Of a stretch of DNA of 64,000 nt, positions 22,257 to 35,196 are shown piece after piece. Every line of letters starts with the position of its first letter. The first letter of the stretch is position 1. A model generated the notes under the pieces. That model did no database searches. It saw nothing but the letters and a program-made list of their open reading frames with translations, and was not told the origin of the DNA. Source of the DNA: Paramecium tetraurelia (lineage: Eukaryota; Ciliophora; Oligohymenophorea; Peniculida; Parameciidae); assembly GCF_000165425.1 (NCBI RefSeq), contig NW_001799011.1, positions 1,933-65,932 of the forward strand, in the 5' to 3' direction. Both the position numbers and the translations under genes were made by a program.

Positions 22257-25200
22257 ATGGTAGTAAACAAAAGCTCTTAATATTATACCTTATTTGTGAT
22301 TGCATTTTTCTCTATAGGAGTGCTTTCACAAAAAAAATGCAATATATATCCACATTCTGCATAGGGTTGCATTTAGAAGACCGAAGGCATTAGATGTAAA
22401 TGAGCAATAATTACATTTAGGCTAATATGATAATTTTGGCAACAAATGTGTCAATAACATAATGACCAATTTAGGTTGTTCTGAATATTTGAATAGCGAG
22501 GCATGTTTGAGCTAATTAACTGATGGTTAAAATTAAAGAGTTTAATGTAATTGTATTTGTTATACCAAGGCATTTTTCATAAGAGGTGTAAGGAAGTAAA
22601 GAAGGTCGAATTGATCTAATATGGTTGTTCTGCAATGTTCAACATATTTGCTTGTTTGGATGTAGAGAAATAGTCCTGTAGTTGGTAGAATAATATATGT
22701 TAACCATTAAATCAATCTAAATAAGATAATTCAAATTTTTGTAACATATTCAAAATGCCAGTAAACCCTTTCACTTGTTCCTAGTTACCATATGGCCTAT
22801 GTAATAAATTTGTATATGATGTTAGGTATGAGTAGTGGATATGAGGGAAATTTTGAATGTGTGGAAATACCATTATACTAATTATCCTAACTATCGTGTT
22901 ATGAATTAGGATTAAATGAGGAAGGCTGTTTGGCAATCAATAAATTAAATTAATATTGTATAAACTAAATACTAAAATTTAGGCATTTTTTAAGATAATA
23001 AATGTACTGAGATCTAATTATCAGAAATCAAATCATGTGAAGACAAGTTTTACCAATCTTTATGTTTGTCGATTAAAAATCCAGATACAAAGTGCGAGTG
23101 GGTTGATAAAAAGTGCAGACAATTTGAGTACAATGCTGAAGTAGAGTGCACTACTAAAAATATGGTGAATGCTTCTGTATGTTAAATGTTAGCAGGATCA
23201 TGTTATTATGATGAGAGCAAACATATATGCATGAATGTAACAAATAAAATTATGAATTCACTAAAATGTGACACTCCAGGATTATCAAAACAAGCATGTT
23301 TATCAATTACCAATTTTAATTGTTCATTTAAAGCAGGTAGATGCTAAGAGTTATCGAAAATTGATCTCTACTCCTATTAATGTCATATGTAATTGAATAA
23401 ATAGGCTTGTGTTAATTTATAAACTCCATTCTAGTATTGTTTTTGGACTGGGAGCTATTGTGAAAGAAGAGTTGTAAATTAAGATTATGATTGTCCTTTA
23501 AATTTCAATGATCAACGCATTAGAGTAAATGGAAATGTGTGCTAGGCAATTTCTAAATATAAGACTAAATGCAAATATAGTTAATAAACGAATTTATGTA
23601 TTGAGAGTTCGACAACTGATACTTGTGATACTTTGTTTATTAACAAATTTGGTTGTCTCAGTATTATTAAAGAGGATGTAGCATGTTAATGGAAAGATTA
23701 AGGTTGCAAAGAGGTTAAGGTGATTTAACATTAAACAACATGTGATAGTTTGAGGAGTGCTAATCCAATTGCATGTTCTTAAGTTCTTGATTAAAATGAG
23801 AATTTAGGTTGTTATTTCGATGAAGTAAAATAATTATGTGCTACCTTATCTGTTTAATTAGATCCTCGTGCAACTAAATAGGAAGTTCAATAGTATCTCA
23901 AGGATTAGGAATTATTGAGAACTATTGTTTGTTAAAATGCATCACTAGGATTAAATAGAATTTCATGTTCTTCCATAACAACTAAGGATGTAGGGTGTAG
24001 ATGGTTCAGAAATTAATGTGTTCAAGTTAAAAACCAGAAGGAAATTTAAAAAGTTCCATGTTTGAATCTATAATATGCAAATTAAAAAGCCTGTTCTTAT
24101 ATAATATATGGAGGGGAAGTGTGTAGATATAATCAAACGATAAAGGGATGTACAAATTCAATTATTCCTCATATGCAATGTAATGAATTAGGATTAAATT
24201 CATTCGGATGCTCAAAAGCAGAAGGCAAGTGTTAATATATTAATGATCAATGTCAATCTTCAAATTTTTAGACACCAGGAGATGAAGAACAATCCTCCAT
24301 TGTACAAGATACTCCAATAAAATGCGGAACAACATCTCCTACTAGAAATGCTTGTTTATCTTTTATGTCTAATTCATTATTATGTTAATGGAAAAAAGGA
24401 AGTGATATCTGTGCTGATGTTGAAATCAAAGAGAATTAATATTGTCTAGACTATGCTGGAACTGACATACTTGTTAATTCAAATGTGTGTGCATCTATCA
24501 TATGTGACTTTCCTGATTATAACTTTTATAAAGGAGTTTAAGTTGATAAAAATAGAGGATATTGTTAATATAATAAATAAACAGCCTAATGCACAATTAA
24601 AAAGGTATTTTGTAAGACCAATTGTTGTACTGAAACTGAAAATATCGGAATAAATGCCCATTCTTGTAGCAAATTTTCAACCACTGAACCTGGAGTCTAC
24701 TGTTACTTTATGGATTTAATATGTTAAGAATTAAGCAATGATATTGTGGATATATCAAATTCAGATTAGGTTAAATTGTATTATAATGAAAACCACTTAC
24801 CATGTACTTCTATGAATATTAATTCCTGTCATATGATTGAATGGTCTGTAGGTTAACGTTGCTATCATAATGGTATAATCTGCTTAAATATCAATTATAT
24901 CTACATCAAGGATAATCGTGAACTAACTAAGGAACCCTCCATATTAAATAAGAATGCTTGTTTTGCAATTGATGGCCAAATAACTGAATTGAATACACTC
25001 AAATATGTTGGATATGATGAAGAAAACAAGAGATGCTTAGAGATTTTAGAGGATCCTCAATATGCTAGTTGTGAATAAACCTAAGGAAATAGAAATGTCT
25101 GTTAAAGATATAATGGTAATAATTATTGTAGATGGAATTCAAACGAGATAAAATGTGTTACAATACCATTAGATGAATATAATGATATATAGGATTGCGA

Positions 25201-28200
25201 TGAAAACCTAAATGTTAAAGCATGTACTGATATTAAGAATAATATTTGTATATTTTCATATAAGACAGATAAATGTATTAGGGCTACTGAATTTAATGTG
25301 GATTGCAATCACTATGAATAATTGGGTAGTGTTAGTAAGTAAGTATGTGAATAAATCAATAAAATTGGATAATCGTGCTAATTTGACAATTATACATGCG
25401 TAGATTCAACTTTGATTTCTGAATCTTGTGATGGTTCATCAGCCAACAATAGATCCTGCTTCAAAAACACTAAGGGTTAATGTAGATGGGATCCAAATAC
25501 TTTTCAATGCTATGTGAATTACACAAAAATAGAGGAGTTGTCATGTTTAGATTTAATAAACATCGAGTTATGTAAACTAGTAACCAAAGAAACCTGTTTT
25601 TGGAATGATGTTACAAATCAATGCGAAATCTTTAACACTATTAGTGCAGCCGATTTTGAAATTCTCAATAATACTGGAAATCATAAGTTTACTGAAAAAG
25701 GCTGTCTATTAATAACAGGAGATGCATACTATTATGATCAATTATCACAGAAATGTAGTAAATTACTTACTAAAACAGCGGATTGCAATGCTTATTAAAT
25801 GAATAAATATGCTTGTTTATATTATACTCAAAGTCATAATTGTTTTTATGATGAAGAAGAGGTTTTACCTAATAATAAATGTAAACCATTTGTGTAAGAC
25901 TAATCAAAATGTTCAACTTAATGGCAGATTAATATCGAAGTGTGTATGAATATATAACAGACATGCATGTTTGATGTGAGTACATTATAATGTTAGCCAT
26001 TTAAATATGAAGATAGTATGACTTGCTCGAAGTTATCAAATTATTCTTTCAATCTATAGCATCCAAATAGAAGAGTTTGTGCCTCTGTTGCTTAAACTTT
26101 AGATTAAACTTCAGGAGGATAATTATGTTCTGAAGATAGAGAGAACATTATGAAATGCAAATTCGAAAAGTATTGTTTTTGGATGAACTATTCTTGTTAA
26201 ATCTTCAATATTGTATATGATTATATTGAATCAGCTTATGGACAGTAACAACTTCTTAAAGAATGTCCTGATTTCGAAAAATATGATAATTGCTTTGATG
26301 ACATCATGAAGAACACAACTTCATATCGTCTAACAAAATAATCAAAAATTGAAAGTACTTGGTCATAATTAAATGATACTTGTCATCAAAAAATTATTAA
26401 ATATACAAGAGAACACCTATATTCTTAAAAATCTAATAATAATATTACTGTATGCAAAATAATTGAATGTTCATTTATTGAATAGATCTTTTGTAATATT
26501 AATGCAATTTTTGAAACTATCTTTACAATTAATGAAAATACCCCTGATAATTACGATACTTCCAAGATAGATACTATGGTCAGTAGTGATCCATTAGATA
26601 CATGCTAGAATTTTGATTGCTCATCCCAATCTGAAAATACATGTTAAACATAAATTACATAACCTTATAATCAAATACGCTAGAATAATTGTATTGTATA
26701 AGACACTCATATTTTTAATAATTGGTGTTCATTAATGGAAAATAAAGTTAATATTTGTGATAAAGATTTTGATAAAGCATTATGCTTAGAATTGAGTCCA
26801 CACTGTTATTTTGACCTATAATAAGGAGGTTGCAAGTAATTAAAAGGCAATGAACATAACATTGGGGATTGTAGTTAAATTGCAAATAATTGCTATGTTA
26901 GTTCAAGTCCTAAAGCGATTTGCTAAAATGGAGAATCAAGTATCAAACCAGGTGATAAATGCAAAACAGTCCAAAAACCCTATTTGACTTGTGTACCACT
27001 TACAACATACAATTAACCATTTTCTTGTGCAGCAATAAAAAACTAAGATGTTTAACCTATTTTATGTGCTAAAGCTAATGATGATTGTAGATATGATGGG
27101 AACTAATGTATACATGAAATGCCAACACAAATGGAAAATGGGTTATATCCTTGTGATAGAAGTTTTAGTTAATCTTTATGTGAAAAATGTGGATGCAACT
27201 ATACTTTTTAAGGATAATGTTAATAATTTAAGCAAGTACCATTGGTAGATCCAGATAAATCAAATAAAGACTTTCTGTGTTATCAAGTAAATCTATTAGA
27301 AACAACTAATAAATAAGAAATATGCGTAAGTGTTGATTAAGCCTGTGCATTTTCTGAATCTATATGTGAAGATGCTACCCACTATGAGTGCAATCAACTA
27401 TTTGAGAATCCTGTTTCATCAAAAGCATGCTTGAAATGTTATGAACATGCAACTAAATATGATGCTAGTTAATAAAAATGTTTAAACATAGATGATATTC
27501 CTAATCAAAACTCTTGTAGCTATCTAAATTAGCTGGCTTGTCTTAAAAAAACTAAAGGAATTAAATGCAAATGGGATAACTTCGAATGTAAAACAGTATC
27601 AATAGATCCAGAAGATAAGATTGAATGCTCTATTTTAAATTACAATGCTTGTTACAGCAAATAAATCAATATCTGTTGGATTGATTAAATAACCTCTTTG
27701 TGCGTTTATTATAATGAAAATATGGGCAAATGTGAGTTATTACAGACAGAATCTCTTTGTTTAAGGTCTATGTATGGAAGTTGTTAATGGACTAATGAGA
27801 AATGCATTTAGATTAGTAAAATACCTGCAAATACATGTGATAATTTGAATCAATATTCATGTCTGAATACTATAAATATTGCATGTGGATGGTCTACTAA
27901 ATATGAAAAGTGCTTTAAATTGGAATTCAAACTTAATCCATTACTTTAATGTAATGATATTTTATAGAGTGATATCGATCGTTTTAATACTTACACTTGT
28001 ACTGAATTTAAAACACAATCAGGTTGTCTTCACGATTAATATTATAATTGTAGAGAAATCATACCCACTGATGTCCTTTCTTGTGAAGTATCATCAATTT
28101 ATAATGTTAATGAATATGCATGTACTAAATTAACGAAAGGATAGTGTATATTTGTCAATAGAGTATGTTAATAAACAACAAATACTAAATTAGGTTGCTT

Positions 28201-31200
28201 GACTAATTTGAATGAGAAAGCTTGTCTAAAATAAGAAGATGCTTGCAAATTCGATAATTATTGCTAACCCCATGTTATAAAATCTCAGAATGATATAAAT
28301 ACTCCATTTTTCTATACAAAAAAATCTTGCGATGAGGCTGATTTCTCGGTCATGTCACCAGATGGAGACAGATATATTGGTGTATCTATAATATTTAATG
28401 AGGAGTAATAAAAATGTATAGACATCACTAATAAAAATATATAGATTAAGGATTGTACTTATAAAGGAATCAATAAGTACGCATGTTTAACAAAGACAAG
28501 CTAATATTGTGAATTTGCTGAAAATTAATGCAGACCTATTCAATTCAAAGCAATTTATGCATAAAATAAATGCGTAACTACTTTAAATTAATATACATGC
28601 ACAAGATTGAATACACAATGCAAATTTGTTAATTATTAATGCCTCCCTATTTCTGTTAAAGACAATTGCATAACCTTATCATCAGAAAAATCAGTTGTAC
28701 AGAATAACATTTGTGAAAATGATCGTGAAGCTCCTTGCATGTTTAATTATAGCACTTAGAATTGTGAAATAATTACAACACCTCAAAAATGTGAAGGCCT
28801 AAATCGTTGGGGATGCTTATTCCATACACAAGGATCTTATTGTGAAATCAAGAACTAAAAGTGCATTAAGTCATTTGGTAATAGAAATTGTCTTGATGAA
28901 ATCAATTATGATAAATGTCTCTCAATAATTACCAAAGGTTAAATGTGTTATTTTGATCCGAAACTTGGATGTCGAAACATTGATACTACTAAAGTTGATC
29001 TCAATATATGTGATAAAAATGGGTTATCAACAAGCCCAACTACTTGCTCTAAAAGCACTGATGTCCCCTGTGCTTTTAATAAGTTAAATAAATAATGTGC
29101 TCAGTATCCTTTTGTATCCGAATATTAAATAAATGATAGTATTTCTAACATATCTTCATTCAATAAAATGACATGTTAAATTTTTAATAAGTCAAAACCT
29201 CTTATGTGGTAAGAATCATGCTAAATAGTTTCCAGTTCTTAATTTCTTTATTTAAAATGTAACGCACCTTTAAATTAAATAGCGTGTTTAAGTATCAAGA
29301 CTCCTTATTAATTTTGCTAATATAAAAATAATTAATGTATCAATGCTAATCTAGATGATTTTAAAAATGTCAAATGTAATACTATAGAAAATATTAATTC
29401 TGGTGCTTTTTGTGCTATTAATACTTTAGGCACTGCCTGTAAATTCGATAAGTATTTATTTAAGTGTCAGGAAATTGAAGATAAATCTATAGTTTGTGTT
29501 GAAAAGGATCCAGAAGAGAAAGGAATAAATAAAAAAGGTTGTGAGCTTGACACTGATCGTTGCATTTATGATGAGAATTGTTATAAAAAAAATAATAGTG
29601 GATATTAATTTTGTAGAGATATTAAAAAAAATGGACAATTTTAATGTAAGGAGGTTACTGGTGAGGGATGCATGATTTAATCAGGGAACTGTGTCAAGAT
29701 TTACTATAATGATTATTCCAAAATTAAATGCGAATAAGCTCTTAATCGATTTGGATGTGTTAACATTCAAACAGAAGGTCAATATTGCTAATTTGTTGGA
29801 GATTAATGCAAATCATAAGATATATCATAATTCAAGGATAATACTTGTTTAAGCATAATAAATATTAATAACTATAAATTCTGTGAATAAGCCCAGGACA
29901 TAGCATGTACATTTGATTTAAAGAATAATCTTTGTAGAAATGTATATCCACAAGAGGAATTCTCTTGTGAGAGAGGATTGAATAAGATTGCTTGCTTAAA
30001 TCAAACAAATAAGAGTTTAATGTGTAAGTTCCTTCAATATTGCTATGGTCCAAATAATGGCATTATGAATTGTGCTTATAAAGACAAGTAGAGGTGCTGT
30101 AAAGAAGCTGGTTCAATTGATACATGTTTGAATTAAAAGATTTACGAGTGTGAATGGACAGCTAATAACTGTTAGGCTTTGTAAAATAAAGTGGAAGAGT
30201 GTGATTAGATAGTAAATGCTAGTTTTTTAGTTTGTGCTTCTATAAAATAAATACTCTGTGTATTTGTTCCTACTGAATATAGATGTAAAGCATAGAGTCC
30301 AACAACATGTGGTTTCTCATAATCAAGTTAATAATGTAAAAGAATGAAATACCTTTCTTGTATGTGGAATTCAGAGGATGAAAGTTGCTCATACTCGGAG
30401 GAGTCAACTTATTTAGGTTGTTAATAAGTGTCTGAAAGATCTGGAAACTAAAGAGCCTGCATGAATGTTGAAGTACAAGGACAGCTGTGTATATACAAGG
30501 ATGAACAATGTCTACTATTTGTATAAGATGAAGATGTGAATAACTGTTTGGATACAATCAATAAAAATGCATGTATTTAACAAACTGTTAGTGATTGTTA
30601 ATGGGTTGAATAAGTATTTTCAGTCACCAAATCGTAAAACTAGAATTTGGAGGATATTATCTAAGGGGAATGTAAACCAATCACTAACTTAGATTAAACA
30701 TCATGCTCTGCTAATATTAGTTATACAGCTTGCTTGAAAATAATTAAGAATGGAGAGCATTGTATTTGGAAAGATTTGAGATGCTAAACGATAAGTTAAT
30801 AAGAATTATACACTCCCGAAGAACTTATTTTTGTTAATATAAATGCATGTGGTTTAGTGAATAATGGAGATACAGTAGGGTATGACCAAGAGTTTAAATA
30901 TTGTAGGAAAATTATAAATCCTAATGAACTGAGTTGCAAACCTTAAGTATTGGGAATCAACAAAGATGCATGTTTAGCCATAAAGACTTAATCGTGTATT
31001 TGGAATAGCATAGCCAGTAGATGCTAATATTAAGATATCTAGATTGATACTTAATAATTAAATATACAAAATTTGAATATCATCTCTTGCTCAAAACTAG
31101 ATATTAATTAACCATATGGATATTCTCTAAAGGGTTGCCAAGATGTTGACATAAATTCAATCACTTGTACTCATGATGGTTTAAATAAATTTGCATGCTT

Positions 31201-32533
31201 AAATATTAAAAATCACCCTTGTATTTGGAAGTAAAATGTCTAGGATGGTAACTATTATTGTTATGATTACACTCCCTACACTTTATGTGAATTGATACCT
31301 ATCAATGTGAATTCAAAGGTTTGTTAATTGGTTGATCTAGATGCTTGCTATTATGATATCAATAATAATAAATGTGAAAATGTCAAGTTACAAACAACGA
31401 ATTGTGATACTGTAGGTTTAAATCCCCTAGGTTGTATTAAGATTGATGATTGTGTATTCTAAGAATATTGTCAACGAGTAACAAAACAATTTTATGATTG
31501 CAATGAATATCCTATTGCAAATTATAAAGTGTGTATGAATGCCATTGATAGTTGTAAATTCAATGAATTAACCTCTGGATGTTCTCAAGCAAAAGAAGAA
31601 TTATGTGAAACTAAAGGGTTAAGTATGTAAGGTTGTCAATCAAGTCAATGTACATGGATCAATAATTAATGTTAATGCAATAGTATTAAAGAATATGACT
31701 GCAATTAAATTAAAACACAGAAATAATGTGATTCACTTAGTCATTGTAAATATGATAAGGTTTAGAATTAGTGTAGATGGAAATAATGCGAGGATTAACC
31801 TGCTAGCTCTTGTGATGGTTTAGAATTTCATTAATTCTACTGTTATACAGACACTTCCTAATTATGCAAATCTGCTGAATAATGTGAAGATATTAAGAGT
31901 CCAAACTCTTAAAATTGTCCATAATTACATGATAAATTATGCATTTTTAATTCAGAATTAAACTAATGTTAAACGCTTAATTGTGAAATACTTGAAGAAT
32001 AACAATGCTTAAGTTATCCAAATTATTGCATATTTAGTTAGACTTGCAAATTTTTAGGATGTAATTATACTACATAATTCAATTGTGCTTGTAGATATTT
32101 GCCAAATACACCTTAATGTAATGGAGTTTAAGTGAATGATCAATTCTGCGTCGAATTAACTGATAGTACTTGCGTATCATGCGAGGAAATATCAAGTCCT
32201 TGCATCTGTCATTAAAACCATCAATTTTGTTAGTATAGTTTTACAGAAATGAAGTGTTAATCCAAGATTTGCAAGAACTTTATCGAACAACAAAATTGTC
32301 CAGAATAATATTGTGATTTTCTTAATTAAAATGTAATATTTAGTATATTTAAATAGTGTGTTTAAAAATGTTAGTATATTCAACAACAAAGTTAATGTGA
32401 AAGTAATGATTGCATATGGTCAGATAATTAGTGCAAATTAAATGAGAAAACTGGTAACTCCACTGATATAGTAGTTAGCTCATGGGGGTTGATAGAATTA
32501 GTGGAATTAAGTATGTTGATTCTGAATTTATGA
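22257..32533 (+). CDS. Giant cysteine-rich surface-antigen-like protein 1
   Basis: Predicted secreted protein of about 3384 aa. The N-terminal signal sequence (YYTLFVIAFFSIGVLSQ) is followed by tandem cysteine-rich units in which pairs such as GLNKxACL and C.W....C recur, about eight cysteines per 70 residues, as in Paramecium surface antigen (PSA) domains. Introns: 22396-22420, 22547-22569, 22801-22825, 22958-22982 and a 24-nt one at 32333-32356. Between the fourth and fifth is one exon of 9.35 kb. The repeats are interrupted at about 26.2-26.8 kb by a segment without the regular pattern (MKNTTSYRLTKQSKIES). The C-terminus (SSWGLIELVELSMLILNL) is moderately hydrophobic and could be a GPI-attachment signal as in surface antigens, though it carries two glutamates. 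True surface-antigen identity versus a related adhesion or cyst protein is undecided. Confidence 0.88.
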
Positions 32534-32622
32534 AATTCTATTTTATTCAATTAAACTATTAAAAGAATTTAATATTTTAAAGCAAATTATTCAATTTATA
32601 TTTAGTATTAAATTAAGTACAA

Positions 32623-34093
32623 ATGTTAACCTAAGGAGCAATTGACTTTATATTCAGAGATTCTCCAGTTCCTTTGTATGTGCAGGTCTAAACTTCAGCG
32701 AAATATTCATTTTTACAAGATGAAGAACGAGTAATAAACTAATGCTATATCTATGATGGAATACAAAGAAGATAAATTAAAATCAAAAGCCAATACACAT
32801 TTTTTTTATAATAAGAATAACCATAAATCTAAATAAGGAGATTAGGGTATCTTAATGGAGAGAGGTGTATTGAAGAATATTGCGTACTATATTAAGTACG
32901 AATTCATTAATTATTTCTTTAGTAATTGATTCCATACAACATTAATTAGTATTATTATCTGAAACCAGTTATATTCTTCACCCCAAATATGGTAAACAAG
33001 TTTGGTTTCATAAATAATTGTAGAATCAATATAAAAGGAAAATTAAATAAAACATTTAAATAATACAAGGCTTCTAATCTGAGCTCATTTAAGATCGCTA
33101 CAATTTTAGATTGCTTAAGTGAATAGAGAGCTACAATTATGTCATTCCAGAGTGATTGGAATGGAGGAGTTGACCTCAGACTTGATGATATTGGGGAAAA
33201 TCAAGAATGTGTCTATCTAAATATTCTTACCTACGAATACTCTGATCCTGATGGAAAGAATGAAATTAGATATAGAATTGATAAAGAAACCTAAATCTTC
33301 CCTCTCACTATTAGTTGGACTGAGTATAATCAAATAAATGTTTAGAATTTAGGAAGGATATTCAATGTTTTTGGTCTTATCTTTAAGATTAGAAATATTC
33401 AGGGAAATGGTTATCAAGAAATTACTATTGTTAATTTCTAAAAGTAAAAAGTAAAAGTGATCATCTAATTACCTTTTGCTTAAGAGTTTTAACTGGAGAA
33501 AAATAAATGGGCAGGTTTCAGGATGGTAAAAGTTATTCAGAAACACAATTCTTGTTTTGCTCTCTCATTCAACGATGAATCGAAATTGTGCAAAGATACT
33601 TAAGTAGAACCACCGATAGATTTTCAAAATTAATCTCCCCCTCTTCCTCATGTTGGAGTAATTGAATTACCAATTACAAATACTGCTTAAGTTTTAGAAA
33701 ATACAAAAAATAATAAATATTTTAGAATTTAAACCAAAGTTCAATAAATTAAATTAATTAATCTTGATAATGAGTATGCCATTAAAGTTCTATTTGAGAA
33801 TGATTTATCTGCTATTGTTAAAAAAAGGAAGTATATCATACGAATCTTAGGTGTATTTTAATTATTATTATTCATTAGACATCGATACAGAAAATTTAAG
33901 CGAATATTTAAACAGTCTTTAAAGTGATCAATTGAATTAGATATTATTAAGAGCAAAAAGTTTACTTTGTGATTTTGTAATCAAAGTTATTAGTCAAATA
34001 AATGATATTAGATATGAAATGGTTAAATTACATTCATGCACTATCACTAGAAATATTTAGGAGTAAATACAAAAAAAAGTCAAATAAGAATGA
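32623..34093 (+). CDS. Unrecognised protein, 480 aa
   Basis: Predicted 480-aa protein with one 28-nt intron (33851-33878) that restores the frame into a clear C-terminal helical part (NLSEYLNSLQSDQLNQILLR). The body is rich in beta-type sequence: residues near the start (DFIFRDSPVPLYVQVQTSA), the middle (IMSFQSDWNGGVDLRLDD; ILTYEYSDPDGKNEIRYRI) and a Pro-rich stretch (QNQSPPLPHVGVIELP). No signal peptide or membrane span is obvious. It starts 90 bp after giant gene 1 on the same strand. I do not recognise the family. The first 60 residues are also open in another frame, so the start could differ. Confidence 0.65.
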
Positions 34094-34497
34094 CAAGATT
34101 AATATATAATCAATAAAAAATATTATCTTATAATCCTAAATAACAATTAGGATGATGAATTAATTAGATACATAATCTATTTTTCGAACTTTTGAATATT
34201 ACCTTTCTTCTTATCCCATAAGAATTTGAGATTTAATATATATGTGTTCTTATTGTTATTATCAAGAAAGGAAGTAAGGATTATTAATATTGAAATATAT
34301 ATTTTTGATTTACTTTTTCATATTGATTTTAACTTCACATTTTATTTATTATTATCCAAGATATTATATGTAGCAGCTATAGATTTTAATATTAATTTGA
34401 GTTACTTCTAAGCTGAATTTAAAATTGAATATTGATGAATTTTCAATTTAAATAAAAAATTTATTGATATTTCACAATAATATTTTTTATAAATTAA
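34094..34497. other. Intergenic region
   Basis: About 400 bp without a supported gene; a short plus-strand hydrophobic open stretch (34226-34411) has no recognisable features and no intron-compatible continuation. Probably 3' UTR plus promoter of the EAF6 gene. Confidence 0.45.
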
Positions 34498-34988
34498 ATG
34501 GATAGAAAATACTAGGAATTAGTTGATAAAAAGGCATTTTTAGACAACGAATTGAAAAATCTAGAGAAAAGCATATTTGATAATGAGACTAAATATTTAG
34601 AGGACACAGCATTCACTGGAAATGTAATAAAAGGATGGGATGGATATTTAAGCATGAAAAATACAAAAGCCAATGCTGCTTTACAAAGAAAAAGTAAATC
34701 AAGCCAAAATGATCGGATATTTTCATTAAGTAGTAAAACATCACCTTTTGTGCAGGAAGTGACCACTTAAAATTAGATTACTAATCCAACTAAATAAGTG
34801 AATGCTGAAGTAAGTGGAGAAGATAACAAATATCATTTCAGAAGAACAAAAAAGAAAAAGTATGCTGGGTTTCAAAAAAAGTAATTGTTGAATAAAATAT
34901 ATTTAGTGATCAAGGAGCTCATACACCTCAAAGCTCAAGTGATGAATATTAGGCAGAGAAAAAAATTAAGATTTCCAAAAAAATATGA
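34498..34988 (+). CDS. EAF6: EAF6/MEAF6-type histone acetyltransferase subunit
   Basis: Predicted 154-aa protein with one 26-nt intron (34881-34906). Residues 5-60 carry the EAF6 signature: a short coiled coil (LVDKKAFLDNELKNLEKSIF) followed by ETKYLEDTAFTGNVIKGWDGYL. In yeast and animals this small protein is a shared subunit of NuA4/TIP60 and of MOZ/HBO1-type acetyltransferase complexes, where the helix binds the scaffold. The remaining C-terminus is Ser/Lys-rich, contains a basic RRTKKKK patch suited to nuclear import or DNA contact, and ends acidic/basic (SSSDEYQAEKKIKISKK). Length is typical of the family. Confidence 0.9.
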
Positions 34989-35196
34989 ATTTAAAGATAA
35001 ATGTCTTGCTATATATACTAAATATTATTAATAATTTTTGTTTAATAATTGATTGACTCATATTTTTAGGATATTATTTAATTATCATTTAAGTAATATT
35101 TATTCAAAGTTTAGAATATTGGTATTTTATTACTAAAATATAAATAATATTAAAAGTGTAGGTCTACTAAAGCATTATTATTATATACAAAATAGA

